From the NCBI GenBank assembly GCA_951799425.1, contig OX637391.1, positions 47,153,069 through 47,217,068 on the forward strand: DNA of 64,000 nt, written 5' to 3'. Source of the DNA: Ilex aquifolium (lineage: Eukaryota > Streptophyta > Magnoliopsida > Aquifoliales > Aquifoliaceae). The notes under the pieces are model-generated. The model did not search any database, was not told the DNA's origin, and saw nothing but the letters and a program-made list of their open reading frames with translations. Positions 49,066 through 58,463 of the stretch are shown piece after piece (the stretch's first letter is position 1; every line of letters starts with the position of its first letter). Both the position numbers and the translations under genes were made by a program.

Positions 49066-50753
49066 GAGGGTTTCCAGAGAAGTTACCCATAAACTTCAGT
49101 CGAATAGATGTGCATAGGAGAATGCTGTCTCAAGTAAATTAGCATCATGGTCGTTGAGACACCAGATTTTCAACTTTGACTTATGTCTCACACGTCCTTA
49201 TTTCACAGGTATTCATTCTATGCAAAAATTATCATTTGTTACATTGGTATTTGAAATTCTCAATGCAGTAGGAATGATCATTCAAGCAATATGAATTGTT
49301 ATGTAACAAATACTCCATTTTATCACCTTCCATGGATAGTTTCGATTTCACAAACCTCACGTAGTATACTCTCAGCAAAGGTTCACTCTGATTATAGTGA
49401 CTTGTTTCTCACAGATCATGTGATCAGAAGATGGCCAATCGAAAAAATCACATGCACTATTTAAGAAAGGAGTGAAATTTTAAATAAGCAACTACTTATG
49501 TTTGGCATGATCTCATGAAAGAATATTAACGCAATTTAAAAGGAACGCTATTTACCATATCCCAATTGCGATTAACAACACATGCATGTAACATATTTGA
49601 GATCAATTAGGGCTTTTCATGGGTTGTAGCGTGGCTAGAGGTCAGTGGCTAATGAAATGACGTCAGGGATTTTCAAAAGCTATCTGCTGTTTGTGTAGCA
49701 CACCTCTTTCTAACTTCTTGATATTTTACCGAGAGATGTCATTTCTCTCTTTCATTTTTCTCATTTTTTTTCACTTTCTTGGCAAGTTCTTGCCTTTTTG
49801 CTTCTGTTTTGTTTCAATTGTTCCAATCAACTCTTCTTGGATGATAATCTCGAATGCTCCTTTTTCTTTTCCCTTTTTCTGTATCATCTTACAAAGAGGA
49901 TGTAAGAAAATTAGATAGCCAAGGTATGTCAAATATGTTTTCCTGTGGATTGGTAATCATGTAGGTTTATCAAAGAAAACTTTATACATTGATGGCTCAA
50001 ACATGGCTAACGAGGGATAAATTTTTTTTTTTTTTTTCCAAAGAAATGTCTAAGGCTCAATATTATATCAAAGATGGCCTAAGATCATTTCTCAAGCATG
50101 TGCACCTGTATGTGTCATATGCGATGATTTCGTGTGGGATATGTCAATAGATCACTTTTAAATGCGTCAATCAAAGCAAGGTTAATGAAATCATTCAAAA
50201 ATGGAGATTTGAAAAGAATTTACTTGAGTAAACATTGATTGTCTCTCAAAAGTATCGTTAGGTTCGAAACTCACCCTGGTGTTCTTTGTTATCTCCACTG
50301 TGTATGTCAGGTATTCCAGGGGGTATCGGTTATATACCAATTCCATTTGCGAGTCAGATCCTCCTGTACTTTTAAAATAACAAATAGCGATGTACATATG
50401 ACAATTTAAGTATAGAAAGAACACCCATATTTTCAAGAAATGTGGTTTGAAGTCTCGGTTGATAAATGGAGGTGTTAAACCGATCATGTGCGTATTTACT
50501 CTAGCAAGCATTCTTGACATCCACATTTGTTCCTTCACCTTTTAATTTCTATGCTAAATCTACAAATGCATTAAAACAATTAAAATTGATAAATAGAACC
50601 ATTCATTTCAAAATATCATCTTTTAACATCAACGGTTCAATTCATTCACAACCACACAAAAACTTACAACTATCAAAGAAGAAATTCATACAAAGAAGCA
50701 CTTTAAACAAACATAAAAACAAGACAAAGAACAGAAATAGAAGTCCCTCTCTC
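49066..50753 (-). other. Element D 3' untranslated region
   Basis: Between ORF3 and the hairpins I see only AT-rich sequence with a long T-run (about 50022-50037) and short frames without domains. The minus-strand frame at 50191-50538 has no recognised family. Confidence 0.5.
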
Positions 50754-51791
50754 TCACTCTCCTCCTTGCCCACTAGCTCCACCATGCCCACCATGTCCAC
50801 CCCTCAAATACCTAAGGATCTTGTCCTGCTTAGCTTCGATGCTAAGCATGACGTCCATCAAAGAGCGTCGGGTGCTGGTGCTGGTGCTAGGTCCCTCACC
50901 TGCTAGCTGATCTCCTTCTCCTCCCATCTCTCTCTCAATCTCATCAAGCTCCTCTTGCACTTCATCTACTCCTTGGGCCGGGGGCTCTTCTTGCCTTGCC
51001 GCCGGGACGCCACTATGACTTTGGCTTCTCCGGAATGAAGCCTTGTTCAATGGCCCCATTGGCTTCTGGATTTCCATCTCAGGCTTTACCCTTACCCCAT
51101 GCTCTATGCACATTTCAGTCACCAAAGTCGCAAAAGGGAGTGCATTCCTTTTTACATCACATCCCTTCTTCATTTCACTCAAGATGAGAGAGGGAAGGTC
51201 AATGCTATGTACCTTGCCAATGGCATACAGAAGTCGGGCCATATCAGGTAGGATCTCATTCTTTCTTCCTAAGGGAGCGAAGTTGGACACCGCAATCAAA
51301 TTCAACATCTTATACTTGTCGGTGAGCTCCCCTTGCTTAAAAAATTTCCTCCCTACCCATGAAAAGTCAGCTATCCCAGTCAACTCCTTTCCTACCACAG
51401 TCATTGCTACATTCTTCTTTGGTGGGTAGGTAGAGTTTTGCACCCGGAGTATTTCTTCCCTTATTTCCCCAATGTATGCTTCGTCCACGTCAATGTGGGT
51501 ACCCCTAACATATGTCCGTATTGCGCCGTTGATGATCTCAGCGTTGGAGTAAAACTCCTGCACCAATTCAACAACGGCGTCTCCACCATTTCTCAAATAC
51601 CATACCCACTCCCTCCTCTCCATTTCTTGCTTTATACCAATCTCGGCAAAATCATCAATCACAACATCCCTCTCACAGACAATAGCATGCTTACGGTAAA
51701 AATTTTCATACCTCTCAGCCTTCAAGGCATTAGGAAATCTGGTTCTATCATACGTCTTGGTCCTTTGCCTTCCTCCCCTTTCTTCAATCAC
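50754..51791 (-). CDS. Element D ORF3, Athila-type 'putative plant transposon protein' (fossil)
   Basis: A continuous 345-codon frame. The body (YENFYRKHAIVCERDVVIDD, EFYSNAEIINGAIRTYVRGT) resembles the plant transposon-associated domain PF20167 found downstream of pol in Athila elements. The C-terminal third is low-complexity, with QEEPPAQGVDEVQEELDEIE, a Ser/Thr run and a Gly/His-rich tail. No signal peptide or membrane segment is obvious, so it does not look like an envelope protein. Its role in Athila biology is unknown. It looks whole as a frame, although the element is broken. Confidence 0.7.
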   Translation of the reverse strand: MIEERGGRQRTKTYDRTRFPNALKAERYENFYRKHAIVCERDVVIDDFAEIGIKQEMERREWVWYLRNGGDAVVELVQEFYSNAEIINGAIRTYVRGTHIDVDEAYIGEIREEILRVQNSTYPPKKNVAMTVVGKELTGIADFSWVGRKFFKQGELTDKYKMLNLIAVSNFAPLGRKNEILPDMARLLYAIGKVHSIDLPSLILSEMKKGCDVKRNALPFATLVTEMCIEHGVRVKPEMEIQKPMGPLNKASFRRSQSHSGVPAARQEEPPAQGVDEVQEELDEIEREMGGEGDQLAGEGPSTSTSTRRSLMDVMLSIEAKQDKILRYLRGGHGGHGGASGQGGE

Positions 51792-51862
51792 TTATTCTAC
51801 CATGTTTGGGTCTTGATTCACTGGTGGAGCACGCCTGGCAGGAAGTTTCATCCTTGGCATGG

Positions 51863-52400
51863 CATTCGAACGTGAGTTTGATCTGGGGGGGGGGGTCCTG
51901 AAAAGTTCTGGAACTTAGGGTTCTAGGTCTGGGATTGATGATTTTGATGTGGAGAGGAGTTAGGGAGGGTCGAATTTGGATATTCTTGTGGAATGAGGGC
52001 AAATTGAGGTCTGTGGGGTGAGAATGGATTCTAGGGTTTTGAAAAATTTGGGGATTTTGGGTGAAAACGACGAACCAGGCTTTTATAGCCTGAGTTGTAA
52101 CGTTCGAACGTTGGTGACGTTCGAACGTTGGTAGAAGGAATTTAAAAAGATCGTTCGAACGTGGTCTGGCGTTCGAACATGATGAGCTCCCAGTACTTTT
52201 GAGTTTCTGTCAGAGGCCAAAGTACTGTAAATACTCTTCGTTCGAACGGTCTATTGGCGTTCGAACGTTAATCTAGTTCGAACGGTCTATTGGCGTTCGA
52301 ACGGACTGAGCTCCCAGTACTTTCAAGTTTCTGCAGAAGCTTCATCAGAGGCTGAGTACTGTAAGCAGTCAACGTTCGAACGTTACCTGGCGTTCGAACG
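51863..52400 (-). repeat. Paired CGTTCGAACG palindromes in the D internal region
   Basis: Copies at 51863 (single, one mismatch), 52101/52118, 52152/52170, 52239/52258, 52275/52294 and 52373/52391. Pairs are 17-19 bp apart; two carry the spacer GTCTATTGG. The same palindromes fill the D LTR (48373-48728). They lie between ORF3 and the vitivirus-like frame. Confidence 0.9.
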
Positions 52401-52668
52401 TTGATCCAAAAATTAAAATTTTCTCTATTGCACTATATACAATCAAAGAAGACAAAACACACAAATATAATTCAAAAACTAAGGCGTCTCAGGATGAACC
52501 CCTACCCACGCTTCAGGTTGGTATTTTGGGGCATTCCTTACTCGGCCCATATTTTCATTTCAGTCAAAAAGAAATTTATACAAAAAGATTTTTACAATTT
52601 TTACAACAAATTCGGACCTTTGACATTCACTCCCCCAACAAAAGTACACATTTCCTACAGAAAATTAT

Positions 52669-53079
52669 CTAATCTGAGTCTCCATCTGTGTCTGTGTAAA
52701 ATGGACAACCAGTAACTCTCCCAACTTCCTCTCTCACAAATCGGTTAAGCACAGTACCGGAATAGCATGGCGTATCAGGGTAATCCTTACTCAGCCCATT
52801 CACTATCCATTCTAATCGATCAAGTGCGCGACCGGAAATTGGTTCAGAACACTGGTTGTACTTTTTTTCGTGAAAGTATCTGCCACACTGTTTACAGGCA
52901 CCAAGCCTTTTTGCACGACGGCGTTTGGCAAAGCTACTTCTGCCACAGAGGGGTTTCGCTTGTTTTTCTTTGATTTCAGCCTTCCTTACTAATCTTGCTT
53001 TTCTCATGATCATGATATGTACATCAGATGGAAAAGTACATAGGACTCCTAGGCTAAACCAAAAAAAATTTACATCCAT
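52669..53079 (-). CDS. Vitivirus-like nucleic-acid-binding protein inside element D (endogenous viral fossil)
   Basis: A 136-codon minus-strand frame. After about 45 residues it reads CGRSSFAKRRRAKRLG, then a zinc knuckle CX2CX4HX6C (CKQCGRYFHEKKYNQC), then ISGRALDRLEWI and PCYSGTVLNRFV, ending in the acidic tail TDTDGDSD. The order basic GRS-FAKRRRA block, zinc knuckle, ISG-x2-LDRL block is that of the small 3'-proximal nucleic-acid-binding proteins of vitiviruses (such as the grapevine virus A p10), with carlavirus NABPs as more distant kin. In those viruses the protein binds RNA and acts in silencing suppression. The frame looks whole. It lies in sense with D, between integrase and ORF3. 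A likely start is one of the Met codons near residue 23-25. Age: no younger than the D insertion and older than E. Confidence 0.72.
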   Translation of the reverse strand: MDVNFFWFSLGVLCTFPSDVHIMIMRKARLVRKAEIKEKQAKPLCGRSSFAKRRRAKRLGACKQCGRYFHEKKYNQCSEPISGRALDRLEWIVNGLSKDYPDTPCYSGTVLNRFVREEVGRVTGCPFYTDTDGDSD

Positions 53080-53280
53080 GATTGCTAAATTTTAAGACTC
53101 ACTATCTGGTTCTTTAACGTCTGCCAGTCACAAAGACGATTGAGGCTGATTCATAAGCATAATCAATTTAATCAATGTTCAAACATGATCAACAACGACA
53201 ATAAAAATTTAAAAAAATTGCGAAAATTATGAACTATGAACGAAAATGAACTAACTGATGAAATGAACTAACTGATGAAC

Positions 53281-53300
53281 TGATCATACCCCCCAACCTA
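53281..53300 (-). other. Internal polypurine-like motif of element D
   Basis: Minus-strand TAGGTTGGGGGGTATGATCA, preceded by GGGGACAATGTTCAGTT. The same GGACAATG...GTTGGGGGG motif occurs in element E at 56721-56748 and before LTRs. It may mark a second plus-strand priming site or the boundary of a downstream transcript. From 53301 to 53590 nothing else is recognised. Confidence 0.5.
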
Positions 53301-53596
53301 AACTGAACATTGTCCCCAATGTTTTGAATTTACCGGTTCATGGAGTGTGGAGACGAGGTTGAATGGTAGAGATCTGTTCACCACTGAGACCTACAAATAA
53401 AAACACCAAAAATTACTCATCTGTGCGCAGATCTGAATTTCGGGTAGGCTGAAAATCCTTATGTGTGAGTGCGAACAAGAGAAGAACACCCGTGAGCAAA
53501 TGTAAGATTAAAATGCTAAACAGGAAGCAAAATATCGTGTTTGTGGAGTGTGTGGTCATGGGTGTTTTCTCGGGTAACAGAGACTCGAAGACTAAC

Positions 53597-53645
53597 AGAA
53601 GAAGAAGAAAAGAAGAAGAAGAAGAAGAAGAAGAAGAAGAAAAGG
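53597..53645. repeat. (GAA)n microsatellite
   Basis: An almost perfect GAA run, lying in the D region just beyond the integrase end. Confidence 0.9.
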
Positions 53646-53685
53646 GGGAGGGCCAACTGCGGCGGCTGGGGAACACGTGGGCGCC

Positions 53686-54390
53686 TTATAAAGGCGCCCC
53701 AGTGGGTCGGGTTAGAGTAGATATTTCCTGACCCGATCCACTGGAGTGTCGGCAGGCGCGAATTTCGGAGGAGTACTCTGGTTCCATTAAAAGAATGGTT
53801 TCCACATTTCTAACAAAATCCTCCAAAAATGGTTTTAACCTCTGACCATTAACAGTAAAATTATTACCGTTTGCTGGGTTTTCCACTTCAACTGCTCCGT
53901 GTTCAAACACCTTTTTCACAATGTAAGGCCCAGCCCATCTTGATTTCAACTTACCAGGGAAGCGGCGGAGTCTTGAATTGAATAGCAAGACTTTTTGAGA
54001 TGGCTCAAAAGATTTCCGCACAATGTGTTTGTCATGAAAGATTTTCATCCTGGTTTTAGCAATCTTAGCATTTTCATATGCTTCATTTCTCAATTCCTCC
54101 AATTCATTTATCTGAAGTTTCCTTGTTAGCCCAGCCTTGTCTAAGTCAAAATTCATTGCTTTAATGGCCCAGTATGCCCTATGTTCCAATTCCACAGGCA
54201 AGTGACATGACTTTCCATAGACTAATCGATAAGGAGACATGCCCAAAATTGTTTTAAAAGCAGTTCGGTATGCCCAGAGTGCATCAGTCAGTTTTAATGA
54301 CCAATCTTTGCGATCTGGGTTCACCGTTTTTTACAAAATTAATTTGATCTCCCGATTAGTTAACTCTGCTTGTCCACTGGTCTGTGGGTG
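53686..54390 (-). pseudogene. Element D integrase, C-terminal portion (fossil)
   Basis: Minus-strand reading gives [40 protein letters not shown] and the C-terminal part with [20 protein letters not shown] and NGQRLKPFL, standard for Athila integrase ends. It is separated from the rest of the integrase by element E, whose target duplication ATAAG begins at 54391. Confidence 0.88.
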
Positions 54391-54395
54391 ATAAG

Positions 54396-55456
54396 TGATG
54401 AGAGAAAAATATTGCATATTTGATGGCCTCATTATATGCATTTTAACTCAACTTTTGCATTTAAGTACTTAGTGTTAGCCAAAGTTGTGAATAATGTTGA
54501 TATTTTGATGTTGCATGTTTTGATAGCTTAAATGATGGATTTTAGGACTTTGCAACTATGTTGGATGTGAGGTGTAGTGGTGGACTCATGAAATGAGGAT
54601 TGAGAGGCTTGGAAGGTAAAGAAATCAAGAAAAATGCATTTCGGATGAATACCTTCCGGAAGGTTTATGAAGACCTTTCGGAAGGTTTAGCCCACTGGAA
54701 TTTCGTAATTTGGACACTGTACCACTGTTTTTCTAAATTTTGACCATGATCTACTTCGTATTTGAAAAAGTGCAAAACATGAAAGTTGTAGATATGGATG
54801 TCCTTTTAGTTGTGTCAAAATTTCAGCTCAATCCAACGGTTGGATCAAAATTTATTATTTTTCTACCAAAACTGGTCCAGAGCTGTCACCAGATTCCAGT
54901 AGGTTAAACCTTCCGGAAGGTTGTCATCGTTCTTCCGGAAGGTCTTGCCCAGAATGCGAAAAACAGCCTGCAACTCAACTTTGCGGCTTGGGGGTCCCAC
55001 CTAATCTTCTCCCACTTGCTCCCCAACATTATCTTACACAAGCACATGCTTCCCTTACACATTTGGAGGACTTTGGAGGCTTTGCATTGAAGAAGGCATG
55101 GGAGGGAAGTGGGCTACCATGGGGGTGTTGTCCTAGCTTGGCCAAGGCAATCAACTCAGCCCCTCTTTGGTGTAAGACCTGCACACACCTAGGGGGACCC
55201 TCCATGGACGAAATTCAAGGCTTTCACTCTCCATTATACATTCAACATTCAACACACAAGAAAAGGAGTGGCTACCTAAGCTTAGTTTTTGCTCCATTGA
55301 GGAAGAAGACACCATTTGTTCGTTGTTGCCTAATCTTTTGCATTACCCCGAGGGAGAGTGACACTCCCCCATCCATATAAGCCACATACAATACACACAT
55401 TGAGGGTGAGGGTGATGTTTAGGGGTTAGGAATACAACACGGTTTTCAATCAATCA
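54396..55456 (+). repeat. Element E 5' LTR (short form)
   Basis: It starts TGATGAGAGAAAAATATTGC and ends CAATCAATCA. It contains two pairs of the palindrome ACCTTCCGGAAGGT (54651/54673 and 54908 with a partner centred near 54936), each pair 22 bp apart centre to centre. Relative to the 3' LTR, an internal stretch of about 0.86 kb is absent near 55300. Confidence 0.92.
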
Positions 55457-55459
55457 TTT

Positions 55460-55482
55460 TGGCGCCGTTGCCGGGGAAGGTT
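55460..55482 (+). other. Element E tRNA primer-binding site
   Basis: TGGCGCCGTTGCCGGGGAAG starts 3 nt after the LTR. It is the Asp-tRNA-complementary form known from Athila elements, distinct from the site in A, B and F. Confidence 0.85.
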
Positions 55483-55576
55483 AAGCGTCGAGTTCGAGGG
55501 TGATTTTGGGACGGCATAAGGTAAGTCTTGTGATTTTCATCACGGGCCAAGGTATGTCGTCTAACTTGTAAATATT

Positions 55577-56419
55577 TTGTTTTATATAATGTCTTATAAT
55601 TATTATGAAAATGTATCAAATGCCCCTTATTATGAAAATGTGTGTGAGATTTGTGATGACCTTGGGCTCATCTCTTGTATGTGCCAAATAAATTATCCGG
55701 TTCAAGACTTTGCATGCGAAAACTTTTACCCCAACCATTATGTTTCACCGAGTTATCCGAGTTATGGTTGGGAGAATGAACCGTATAATTTTCCATCCAA
55801 TCTCACACCACCAAATGAATTTTGCCATTATCCAACGTATGAGGACTTAACCGAACAAGCATTGGAAAATACTTTTTGCGAGTTTATGCAATGCCAATTG
55901 GAATTCAATGCCCAATTAGGCGAGTTTATGCAAAGCCAAATGGAATTCAATGCCCAAATAACTCAACAACTTAATACATTGACTAATGCTATAATTGTTA
56001 TGCATGAAGAACAACACCTTGAGCATAATCAATGTATTGAGAATGATCCCCCCATTGAAATGCATATTGATGTTGAATCTCCCACCACTCTAGATTGTGA
56101 AACATTTAATGAAGTTATTATCTCACATGAGGCTAATGAGCCCAAGGTCATTTTTTCATCTTTGAGTGGTGTTGAGATTCACATTTCTCAACTTGGGGAG
56201 GGCATTGAAATGGAGTCAAGTGTTCTTAATGAGAAATTGCATATTCCATTTGTTGCATTGCATAAACTCGCATACATCTTGGTTCGGTTGAGATTTTTGA
56301 ATTATTATCCCTTGTATGGTTGGATAGATTGGATAGAAAGGGCATTTATACAACACAAAAATTTTAAAATCAAAAAAATTCATGGGCGCAAGGTCATATC
56401 CGAATTGAAGCCGGATTGA
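55577..56419 (+). CDS. Element E gag-like ORF (fossil)
   Basis: A continuous 280-codon frame and the only one in the element. The N-terminal third is Tyr/Asn/Pro-rich with clustered Cys (CEICDDLGLISCMC). The middle has a repeated QCQLEFNAQLGEFMQSQMEF helix-forming stretch similar to the MQSQMNYNN segment of the gag of element D at the window's right edge. The C-terminus ends IHGRKVISELKPD. No protease or RT motif. I infer a reduced Athila gag; exact homology is uncertain. It may help the RNA enter particles made by autonomous relatives. Confidence 0.55.
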   Translation: MFYIMSYNYYENVSNAPYYENVCEICDDLGLISCMCQINYPVQDFACENFYPNHYVSPSYPSYGWENEPYNFPSNLTPPNEFCHYPTYEDLTEQALENTFCEFMQCQLEFNAQLGEFMQSQMEFNAQITQQLNTLTNAIIVMHEEQHLEHNQCIENDPPIEMHIDVESPTTLDCETFNEVIISHEANEPKVIFSSLSGVEIHISQLGEGIEMESSVLNEKLHIPFVALHKLAYILVRLRFLNYYPLYGWIDWIERAFIQHKNFKIKKIHGRKVISELKPD

Positions 56420-58309
56420 TATGAGCCCTTTTTGCTTTGTTTCGATGTATATAGTAGTTAGATTTCTTTTAACTGTTATATTTTTCTTTTCTTGATGTTG
56501 TAGTGTAGAAGTTGTTTACCTCTCCCTAATTTGGACTCATTTCATTTTGAGCATCATCATAGACAAACTCATTCAATATCATGTTTTAGTCTAAGTTGGG
56601 GGGTGTAAACAAGCTTTTTGTGTTTTATTAATGTATATAGAAAAAAAAAAAAAAAAGGGGTATCTCATTTCCCAATTTACTTTCGTTTTTCTCATTTGCA
56701 TGATGTCTTGTGCATTGAGGACAATGCATGGTTTAAGTTGGGGGGTGAGATGCACTATTTACATGTTCTGCCACTTTTTGTATAGAATAAGTTGGAAATG
56801 TGAAAATTTTAAAAAAAATTTGGAACATTTTTGTGAAAAATATTCAATATTGAACTATATTCCTCTATCTTAGTTGTTATGGGATTTGTGAATTGCTTGA
56901 TCTTCATTTTGAACTTTGAATACATGAGCACATTATAGAAGTTTATCCTATTGCCAAGAGTATCACATATGTGTTTTCTTTCAAACTTAACCATAGTGCA
57001 CCATGAACTTGTAATTTTGGTAATTTACGGATTGAGTTCACATTTTAGTGCTTGACATGAATAGTGGAGATGAGTAAGAACCCATGTGAGCTTTAGTGCC
57101 AATTCTTGTTGGAGGGAACTTACATGTACTCAAGGAACAATTTTTCAAATTTCACATTTGTTCAATAATCTCATTATGCTTGTTTTGGTTAGGTGCATTT
57201 GGGTAGTTAATTGACTTTGTCTTGATATGTACAATGCTCTCCCATGCGTATCTAGAGATGATCTTAGGCCATTTTTGAATGCTTTGAGCCTTTGCCTTTT
57301 TCTTGTGAAAAGTTTATCCCTAGTGCCGTGATTGAGCCTAATTGAATTCATTTCTATGCCATACATTTGACCAAGCCAATGAAAATGATAAATATCTACC
57401 TTACCTTGGTTGTTCCTAGAGCGGGATATGATTTGATCGTAAAAGAAAAGGAAGTATGGTGTGGAAACTCAAACAAAAGGGATAAATGATGTTGAAACTC
57501 AAAAGAGTTGAATGGAAAAAGAATGAAAATCCAAGAAAAGGAAAAAAAGGGGTGAAAGAAGAAAAGAAAGAGAAAAAGAAAAGGAAAATGTTAAAGAAAA
57601 AAAGAAAAAAGAAACAAAGAGTGTGGTGATGGTGTTAGCCTAGAAATCCCATAAAAGGGAGATCTTTTTGAAATAAAGGTCATTCACTCGGAACAACCCT
57701 CTTTGTTATCCTATATCCTTCATTTTGCCTACCTCAATATCACCCCAAGGCCTCATTACAACCCATGAAAGTCCTAAATGATCTAGAGAAAGCATGGGGG
57801 AGGCACACTTTTAAAGAAAAAGTAAAATTAATTTTGCTATCTAATGCCCTAGCATTACTTTCATGAGATTATGCCAAGGTTGTTTCATTTGTATACATGT
57901 GCTTCATTTTTTGATTATATGTGAGCACTTTGTTTTGAGCACAAGATTCTATCTCACATATACACATGGAGAACATGCTAGGATAATCATGAGTGATTCA
58001 ATGTTGAGAGAACACCCTTGGTGAGTTTTTGCATCGAAGCTTAATTTGGATAGCCATGTGAATGTGAATTACGTTGAGTAAATGCTTAAATTACATGTTC
58101 ATTCCACACACACACGAGTTTGAAAATGAATGTGTAGGTGAATACTCTAGAATAGCATTTAAAGCTATAATGTGTTTCATTTGTTTTTAGTTCGGGTGTT
58201 TTGAACAAAGCTATTTTTGAAATCCCATTGCTAGTTAAGATAAGGGAATATGCTTTAAATATTGGATATTAGCAAAAGAAGTTTGTAGGTACCTTCACTG
58301 GAAACCTTC
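56420..58309 (+). other. Element E internal untranslated region
   Basis: Holds two internal copies of the polypurine motif TAAGTTGGGGGGTG (56592 and 56735), an A-run at 56640, and a purine-rich stretch of GAAAAAG-type sequence at 57530-57620. No coding frame with a domain was seen. Long untranslated interiors are usual in large non-autonomous derivatives. Confidence 0.6.
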
Positions 58310-58378
58310 ACGAGACAAAACTCGTCCACTAGGGATCACCTAGGGGTTTAAAGACTTATTGCATATGCTAAATGCAAT
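58310..58378 (+). promoter_or_regulatory. Three-hairpin element upstream of the E 3' LTR
   Basis: ACGAG/CTCGT (58310-58325), CTAGG/CCTAG (58329-58343) and ATTGCAT/ATGCAAT (58358-58378) with loops of 6, 5 and 7 nt. It matches 48997-49065 of element D in stems, loop lengths and gaps. The outermost pair of the third stem is A-T here and G-C in D, a compensatory change. Confidence 0.6.
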
Positions 58379-58463
58379 TTCGGAATTAGTATAGGTTTAT
58401 TTTTTGTTTGCTTGCTTTTACATTTTGTTTGCTAGGGACTAGCAAAGCTTAAGTTGGGGGGTG

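Noticed and set aside
50754-51791. ORF3 of element D as a viral coat or envelope protein accompanying the vitivirus-like gene
   Set aside because: The sequence fits the Athila-associated plant domain, with no signal peptide, membrane span or flexivirus coat motif.
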